NCBI GenBank assembly: GCA_963383645.1
Contig: OY726571.1
Coordinates: 23,343,785 to 23,407,784, forward strand
From: Muscardinus avellanarius
Lineage: Eukaryota; Chordata; Mammalia; Rodentia; Gliridae
Reading direction: 5' to 3'
DNA length: 64,000 bases
The notes below the pieces were generated by a model. It did not search any database. It worked only from the letters and a program-made list of their open reading frames with translations, and was not told where the DNA came from. A program made the position numbers and the translations under genes. Shown here piece after piece: positions 56,515 to 64,000 of this stretch. Numbering within the stretch: position 1 is the stretch's first letter; each line of letters begins with the position of its first letter.

Positions 56515-56672
56515 TAAAGGTGGTACATACTTGTAATTCTGATACTTAGGAGGATGAGACAGGAGGGTTGCAGATTTGTAGCCACGATCTTGGCAGTTTA
56601 GGCTCTTAATGACTTAGTGAAACCCTATTTCAAAATAAAACACTGCTGGAGTTATAGCTCAAACTTAGAATG
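56515..56672 (+). mobile_element. B1-dID-type SINE
   Basis: 'taaaggtggtacatacttgt' start (5' truncated or decayed), then 'gtgaaaccctatttcaaaat', a short ID half 'gagttatagctcaaactta', then a TA tail at 56673-56702. Confidence 0.75.

Positions 56673-56702
<30 letters not shown>
56673..56702. repeat. (TA)n microsatellite
   Basis: About 14 TA units at the 3' end of a SINE. Confidence 0.9.
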
Positions 56703-56703
<1 letters not shown>

Positions 56704-56802
56704 TAATATTGGTATCTGTGTGTGCTAAATCCTACAATTCCACATTCCATATCACTATATAGCAATTAATATTGATTAATACATATAAAATATAGTTATT
56801 GA

Positions 56803-56805
56803 TAT

Positions 56806-56840
<35 letters not shown>

Positions 56841-56842
56841 TG
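56803..56842. repeat. (TTTA)n microsatellite
   Basis: About 9 TTTA units, at the A-tail side of the next SINE (reverse orientation). Confidence 0.9.
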
Positions 56843-56844
56843 TG

Positions 56845-57026
56845 TTTGTGGTACTGGGGTTGCTGAAAACCCTTCTTCCTCCAGGCCACACTCCTAGACT
56901 TATTTTATATTTTTATTTGGAAACAGGATCTCTTAAGCCAGTGAGGCTGGATTTTAATCTGCACGATGCTCCTGTCTCCACCTCCCAAGCCCAGGGATTA
57001 CACGCATGTGCCACCACGCCTGGCTA
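56845..57026 (-). mobile_element. B1-dID-type composite SINE
   Basis: Reverse orientation; 'gtggtactggggttgctgaa', linker 'ttttatatttttatttggaa', end 'gccaccacgcctggct'. Confidence 0.88.
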
Positions 57027-57540
57027 GTGATTAATTTTGTTTATCAAATTTGTTAATTAATTGGTGTCTTGTCCTAAATCCTACAATTCCATAATTTTAG
57101 TTGAACCTAATAGATCTTTTCTATTTAAACTTTTAGAGTTATTTATCCTTTGTGTGTTTTCATACATTTGAGTAAAGATAGCAAATATAAACATAAGTGA
57201 AATTTCTAAGATAGTAATATATATCATCTGTACTGACCAAATTGCTAAGCATTGTACTTAGAGTTTATATGAAAGTCTCAATTATTGTCAGAAGAATTGG
57301 TAACTTCATTTTATAATTGTACCTTTAAAGGTCCAATCTTTGTAATGTCCAAATATTCTTAGATAGCTAAAGAAGTAGATATTTATGACTTACATTGCAT
57401 TTGTGCTTGTGCTTAAATACTATGTGCTACAGGTTTTTATGATGAAGCAAGGAAGAAACTTACCCAAAACAAAAAACAAAAAGACAAAGTAGATCAGTTA
57501 TGATCTCTGTTTCTTTCTGCTCCATTTGACAATTCCTGTG
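57027..57540. other. Unassigned sequence
   Basis: No gene or nameable repeat seen. Confidence 0.4.
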
Positions 57541-58060
57541 TTCTTTTATTCATTCTTCATTCTTCATTTATTTATGCATTCAATTATTGTTCTATTATTA
57601 GGGTGTACAGTAGTAAAGAAAATTTTAAAAGAATCTGTATTTTCAGAGTCTATATCCCAGAGGAAAATATAGCAAATAAGAAAGGGAGGGGTTGAGACAT
57701 GCAGACCCATGAGGGGAAAACACTGCAGGTAATGGGAAAGGTAAATGTGAAGACCACCAGAGTAGACAGTTCCAAGAGACAGCAGGGAAACTACTGACTA
57801 GAGCAGAGATGTGAGTGGCAGAATTGGAGTTGAATGAGAAAACAGATCAAGGCATATGGTTCTCTGAAGGCCATGGTACAGACTTAGGGTTTTCTTCTGT
57901 GTGAGATAAGAGGCCACCTGTGTGTTGTGAACAGAAGGGTAGAATACAATCGTATTATGCTTTAGGAAGACCATTGTAGATCCTAAGGAGAAGAGTTTAT
58001 GTTTAGTAATATTAGGAGCAGGAACACGTAATTAAATTTAACAAGGTGAGGCAAACTGAT
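57541..58060 (+). mobile_element. Ancient mammalian repeat relic, family unsure
   Basis: An 'attcattcttcattcttcat' start, an 'aggaaaatatagcaaataag' middle and an 'ggaagaccattgtagatcct' end resemble a common ancient interspersed repeat. Could be L2/L3-class; not certain. Confidence 0.35.
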
Positions 58061-58439
58061 GTTTTGACTAGTGCGGAAAGACCAGATAGTGAAAAGTACA
58101 GAAATACTTGATGTATTTTGAATATCCATCTGAAAGAAATAGATTTAGAATGAAAGAGGAAACAATTATACGAGAAAAACAAAACAAGTAACACCTACAG
58201 AGATATTGGTCACTTTGCTAAGATGGTAAGGAGATTTTTGTTATTGTTTTTGTTGTTTTGGAGGAAGAAGTCTTAACAATTATATTTTAGACCTGTTAAG
58301 TTTATGGTTTTCATCACCTAGAATAATTTTCAAACATCCATAAGCAAAGTCTAGTCTACAAATTGTCTTTATAGTGTCTACAAGATAAGAATGATATTTA
58401 CTCTTTAAATGTTTGAAAAAAAAATAAACCAAATAAAAA
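58061..58439. other. Unassigned sequence
   Basis: No gene or nameable repeat; ends in an A-rich run at 58417-58448. Confidence 0.4.
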
Positions 58440-58535
58440 AATAAAAAGGGCTAGGGTGTAGCTCAGAGGCAGAATACCCAATGGTTTAAATCTCAGTATG
58501 CCCTCTGTATTCCCCCTCCCAAAAAATAAAGAGAG
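58440..58535 (+). mobile_element. ID-half SINE fragment
   Basis: 'gggctagggtgtagctcaga' and 'ggcagaatacccaatggttt' form an ID-like half after an A-rich linker; the B1 half is absent. Confidence 0.75.
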
Positions 58536-58544
58536 AGGAGAAAG

Positions 58545-61500
58545 AAAATGGCTACTGTGGGATGCAGCATATCTCAATAACTGTAACCACACAAAAAAAA
58601 ATCAACTACCAAGAAGGCAATTCCTTGACAATAAAAACAAAGCAACGAAGATACTTACAGATGAAAATGAAAAAAAGGGAACAACAGCGGAAGATATCCA
58701 AAACAGATCATGAGATCCACAACAAAGAGCCTGAGCACATGACTGACCTGGTGTAGTGGCTGGCACCATCATGGGCCACTAGCCCAAGCCATGACTGCTG
58801 GCTCCATAGCCTCAAGAAATTCCAGCATGTAAACCAAGGACTTGAAGTGTGGAAAGTGATGGCAGAGTTGTAACATCTTAAGCGACCAGCACCACACTTC
58901 AGGGATGTTGATAAATTAAATGAAAATAGAGCACAATATGCCAAAATCGATGTGACACCTTGAAGTCAGTGTTGAGGAAAGTTTATAGCATTCAGTGCCC
59001 ACATAAGAAAAAAAAAATTGTCAAATAAACTAATGACATATCTCAAGGACCTAAGAAAACAGCAACAGTCTAGTCCCAAGGTCCCAGAAGGCAGAAAATA
59101 ATTAAAATCAGAGCAGAAATAAATTAAATAAAGAATAAAAATAATACAAAGGATCAACAAAAAAAAAAATCTGGTTCTTTGAAAAGATTAATAAGATTGA
59201 CAAACCCCTGGCCAACCTAACCAAAAGAAAGAGAGAATCAACTCAAATTATTAAAATCAGAAATGATAAAGAAGATATTACCACAAACTGTGGTGAAATT
59301 TAAAAAATTATTAGAAACTATTTAAAAAATTTATACTCTAATAGACTGGAAAACATGGAAGAAATCAATAGATTTCTAAGCACATATAACCTACCTAAGT
59401 TAAACCAAGAGGATATAGCAAGCCTGAACCAACTAATAGCAAGCAAAGAAATAGAAACAGCAATAAAATTTTGACATCAAAGAAAAGCCTAGGCCGAGAT
59501 GGGTTTCCAGCTGAATTCTACAACAATTTTAGAGAAAAACTAATCCTAATAATCCAAAACTTGTTCTGGGAAATTTAAAAAGATGGAATTCTCCTAAATT
59601 TCTTCTACAAGACCAGTATCACATTAAAACCAAAATCAAATAAAGATAACTCAAGAAAAGTAAATTATAGACCCATATCTTTGATGAGCATAGATTAAAA
59701 AATTCTAAAAAAAATACTAGCTATATGAATTCAAAACTATATCAAGAGAATTGTAAACCATGACCAAGTTGGTTTTATCCCAGAAAAGCATGGCTCGTTC
59801 AACATATGCAAATCAATACATGTTATTCCACACATAAATAAAACTGATGACAAACCCATATAATCATATCAATATATGCTGAAAAAGCATTTTAAAAAAT
59901 CTCAAACCCACTTAAGTTAAAAACACTGGAGAAAATTAAAATAGAAGAAACATATTTTAACATCATTAAGGAAATATACAATATCAAAAGCCAACATCAT
60001 ACTGAATGAAGAAAAACTGCAAGACTTTCCCCTATAATCAGGAACAAAAAAAAAGGGTGCTCACTATCACTACTCCTTTTCAAAATAGTCCTCAAGATTC
60101 TGGTAATAGAAATAAAAGAAGAGAAGGATGGCAAATGAATTCAAGTAGGAAAAAAGAAATTAAAATTACCCCTATTTGTAGATGACATGATTATATATCT
60201 AGAAGACCCAAAAAACTCATCCAAAAGACTAATGGAGCTGAATAGCCAATTCAGCAAAGCAGTGGGATGCAAAATGAACCTAAAGAAATCAGTTGCTTTT
60301 CTATATGTCAATAATGAGTCCATGAAGAAATAAAAACAGTTCCACTTACTATAACCTCAAAACCAATAAAATACCTAGGAATAAAGCTAACCAAAGACAT
60401 AAAAGGACTCTACAATGAAAACTATAAAACGTTAAAGAGAGAAGTTGAAAAAGACCTTGGAAGATGGAAAGATCTCCCTTGCTCATGGATAGGCAGAATA
60501 AATATTATCAAAATGACCATTCTGCCAAAAGTGATCTACAGATTCAATGCAGTTCCTATGAAAATAACAATGACATTCTTTATAGACCTATAAAAATCAG
60601 TCATGGATTTCATATGGAGAATCAAAAGACCTAGAATACTACAGCAATTCTCAGCAATAAGAACCATGCAGGAGGCATTACAATCCCTGACTTCAAATTA
60701 TGTTAAAACAGCATGGTAATGGTACAAAAACAGGCACACAGACCAATGTAACAGAACAGAAGATACAGAAACAAATCCACATACTTATAGTCAATTGATA
60801 TTTGACAAAGGGACCAAATTCCTACACTGGAGAAAAGATAGCCTTTTCAACAAATGGTGCTGGGAGAACTGGCTATCCATTTGTAGAAAGATTGAAGAAA
60901 ATCCTTACTTCTCAACTTGCAGTGGATCAAAGACCTGTAAATCAGACCAGACTGTGAAGCTATTATAAGAGGGCATAGGTTCAGCACTCCAACATATAGG
61001 CACAGGTAGTAACTTCCTCAACAAAAACTCCAAAGCACAGAAAAGTAAAACAAGCTAGTGGGATGACATCAAACTACAAAGTTTCTGCTCATCAAAGGAA
61101 ACCATTAAGAATCTAAAGAAAAATCCTACAGAATGGAAGATCTTTATCAGCTACCACTCTGGTAGAGGGCTAGTATTCAGAATATAGATAGAGATGAAAA
61201 GACTACACTAGCAAAACAACCTAATTTAGATGTGGGCAACTGAATTGAATAGACACTTCACAAGAGAAGAAATACAAATGGCCAATAGATACATGTTCAA
61301 TATCATTAGCCATCAGGGAGATGCAAATCAAAACTACATTGAGATTCCTTCTAACCCTAATCAGAGTGGCAAACATAAAGAAGTCAAATGAATTCTGGCA
61401 AGGATGTGGGGAAATAGCAACACTTTTACACTGTTGGTGGGAGTGCAAACTGGTTCAGCCACTATGAACATCAGTGTGGAGATTCCTTAGAAAACTGGGA

Positions 61501-62135
61501 ATTGATTCCCATATGATCCGGCTATACCACTTCTGGGTATCTTTCCAAAGGGTTGAAATCAGAGAACTATGTTAACATATGCATACCCATGTTCATAGCA
61601 GCACAATTCACAATTCCCAAAATATGGAACCAACCTAGGTCTTCATAAATAGATGAATAGATTGCAAAATTATGGGAAATACACACAATGGAATTCTATT
61701 CAGCTATAAAGAAGAATAAAATCATGCCATTCACAAGAGGACAGAAAAGAAGATAGAAAGACCTGGAGAACATTTTGTTAAGTGAAATTAGCTAAGCACA
61801 GAAAGAGAAGGGACATATGTTTTCTCTAATGTGCCCAAGCTAGAGAGCATTAGGAATACCAGAGGGACTCCAGATATAGGAGGGAAAACCTCAGCAAAGC
61901 CAGAACAGAGGGATATGAGAGGAAGAAGGCTGAGGTTAATTAATAGAAAAGCTACATTCAGATATGTGAATAAATGTGAATATAACATAGTTAACATGCT
62001 CTGCATCAGGAGGGAGGGAAAAGAGAAAGCAGTGGGGGGTTGAGTGAAGGGAACCAAGTACTATGTGAATATATGCCATTGTCAACATGGTCCACATTAT
62101 GACATGAGACAATAATGCACCAATAAAAAAAAAAG
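58545..62135 (+). mobile_element. Decayed L1 (ORF2 and 3' UTR)
   Basis: A 3.6-kb L1 without its 5' end. The first 350 bp are not clearly L1. ORF2 sequence starts near 58890 in the linker between endonuclease and RT and runs to about 61770; the 3' UTR follows and ends in an A-rich tail at 62115-62155. Full-length insertion features and a target duplication are not evident. Confidence 0.8.
58890..61770 (+). pseudogene. L1 ORF2 remnant (linker, RT, C-terminus)
   Basis: Decayed ORF2, the L1 reverse transcriptase in intact copies. 58960-59330 holds the pre-RT linker with a [12 protein letters not shown] block (about 59174-59206) and a P-L-A-N-L-T-K block. 59470-59560 holds the G-F-P/T-A-E-F-Y block that opens the RT. 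60165-60200 reads L-F-V-D-D-M in one frame (the Y/F-A-D-D site with Ala changed to Val). 60430-61000 covers RT thumb and downstream, 61100-61700 the C-terminal region. Many stops and indels break the frame and the endonuclease is missing, so it is not functional. Confidence 0.8.
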
Positions 62136-62155
62136 AAAGAATGAAAGAAAAATAA

Positions 62156-64000
62156 GCATTCTGTGACATGTAAAGTTTACACAGAATTAAAATTTCCATT
62201 TTAGTAATGTTTGGTGTGAGCAGTCAGACTCATTTATTTATAGTTTTCTGTGGTTGACTTTGTCATACAAGAGCAACGTAGCGTAGTTGTAATAGTGAAA
62301 TATAAAAGTTTTCACAAAACTGAAAACTTTTCTGACCTTTGACAGAAAACCTTATCTTGATGATCTTGTACAATAGTATGAGTGGGTATTTTGAAGCGGT
62401 TGAGCAGCACTTTTTGCACCATCTCCACTCCAGAAATGGCCCAATATCTTTCATTTCTACGAAGATCTTAGTTCTCAGAAAATGTACATATTTTGTGTTC
62501 TCATGTGTATATCAGTGGCTTAACCAAAGATAGATGACTTGTGGCAAAAATAAAAGTCTGTCAGCCCAGGGAAGATGATGTTGATTCATGGAGTTCTTCA
62601 GAATTTGCCAAATTGTGCCCCATGGGGTCTGGCTTATTTCATCGAATGAAGAACTGTCCTGTTTACAAATGACCATTGTCTTACACATACTTGCATATGT
62701 GTTGTACTGGCTGTTGTGGAGGTTAAGTTGATCATGAGAAGTGGATTAGTGGAATGCTTTTCTACCATCTTGAGAACTGCTAAGCACAAAAGAAAAATTT
62801 AATATTTTATTTTTATTTAGTTTGTAGGCTCATCTCCTTGTATCTTGTAGCTAGAATGAAGGAATTGAGCTCATCTTCTTTTAGAGTGTAGTTAATATTT
62901 GCACCATGTATATCTAAAATAACCTTCCCTTGTCCCAAACTAAATAAGATTGATAATTTGGAAGATAGAAAAAATGGTTTTCATTTTGTGAGAGCTGAGC
63001 TCAAGTTGTTTTGTGTTCATGAAGGAATGTTATTATTCAAGGACACTGATACATACTGCAAATGCCTTCTATCCTCTGAATTTATTTTTATATTATTTTG
63101 TGGTATTCATCAATTCTCTACATATCAAGTATACATGTACATGCAAAACTTTAAAATATATTCAAAATGTAAAAAGATATTTCTATAAAACCTTTTATAT
63201 CTGGCAGAGCTTTTTCCTTGTTCCATAAAAAGATGTATGGGAGGAGAAACGATCAAAGTCCCAGCAGGAAGTTAATACCTGCTGAGCCCCTCTGACAGTG
63301 GCAGGACTCCTCTAAAGCCCTCCTAAGTGTGTGAGATTCAGTCTTCATAAAAATGAGTCAGGGCTTGCTCAGTGACAGGTACAATCTTCCATTTCTTAAG
63401 TTATTTTTAACTTTACAACATAATTTCTGTGAATTTTATTCTATTGAACTTGTCTCATACTACGTAATCATGTAAGATGCTTTTGAAAGAATATAGTGCA
63501 TTATTTGCCTTTGGAATATTTGATGGCATACAGAATGAGAATGAAAATATATGAACACACATCACTATTTTTTATTCCTCTTTTATTTTGACAGTATTAT
63601 GGGAGATTGGATATTATTAAATATATCTATATGCATGTCAATGGTCATAAGCTGTGAGATACAGGGGAAAGACCTCTAAATCCCAGTGTTTTAGAGTATA
63701 AGCAAATTTTACCATTATGATTTATGTATAGTATGGTTGACATAGTTATTAAGATCATTCGTATCAGAGACCTCAACATTACTCTTATTTATTAAACACC
63801 ATATGAACATGGAAATTTCCCAATTATCATACAAATCAATATTTTCATCTTTCCTTCCTTATTTCAGTGATTTTTCTAGTTTAATTTTTATAAAAGCAAA
63901 GCGTTACTAACATTTTGTAGTTGATAAGCTCACCAGTAGAATCTGGTAATTAGGTTGACTTATGTCAGAGAAGTCAGGAGTCCCACTGACTAAATAGAAT
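62156..64000. other. Unassigned sequence
   Basis: About 1.8 kb with no supported gene. 63265-63400 is less AT-rich and could be a worn MIR/L2-class relic or a conserved stretch. Nothing decisive. Confidence 0.4.

Overview
This window reads as mammalian nuclear DNA with no protein-coding host gene that I can support. It is AT-rich, has no long open frame, and consists mostly of transposon copies of different ages. The lineage is most likely a squirrel (Sciuridae). The evidence is many copies of a composite SINE (a 7SL/B1-like half, an A-rich linker, then an ID/tRNA-Ala-like half, as in the B1-dID elements known from squirrels), plus L1 copies that share one 3' UTR type ending near 'actacaatgcaccaataaa'. 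The species assignment is inference.

Layout. 1-4184: the 5' part of a decayed endogenous retrovirus on the minus strand, running off the left edge (LTR, tRNA-Phe-like primer site, leader, gag, pol remnants). 4600-8760: stacked old and younger L1 pieces, including two L1 3' ends placed head to head. 10525-15466: the most notable object, a 4.9-kb composite retrotransposon with a perfect 16-bp target-site duplication. It is built as a GC-rich 124-bp tandem array, a unique linker, a 3.5-kb GC-rich VNTR, a short unique stretch, an L1 3' UTR-like tail, and poly(A). 15.7-20.7 kb: mainly unassigned sequence with SINEs. 20.95-26.1 kb: a decayed, internally deleted L1 with a 5' UTR. 26-47 kb: mostly unassigned AT-rich DNA with SINEs, MaLR LTR, MIR/L2-like relics, microsatellites and truncated L1s. 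47.19-48.98 kb: a minus-strand L1 3' portion joined to a 340-bp GC-rich piece that looks like an L1 5' UTR. 53.26-54.5 kb: a 5'-inverted L1. 55.2-57 kb: an MLT1-like LTR, an ancient L1 and several SINEs. 58.5-62.15 kb: a second decayed L1 ORF2 copy. 62.15-64 kb: unassigned.

How the parts relate. The L1 family is the likely source of the enzymes that inserted everything with a poly(A) tail here: the SINEs (several with clear duplicated target sites) and the 4.9-kb composite. The composite ends in the same roughly 190-bp 3' sequence as the autonomous L1 copies, which suggests it competes for L1 machinery. By architecture (5' tandem repeat, linker, VNTR, shared 3' end, poly(A)) it is a rodent analogue of primate SVA, made of unrelated sequence. 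I cannot tell from one copy whether this family has been described.
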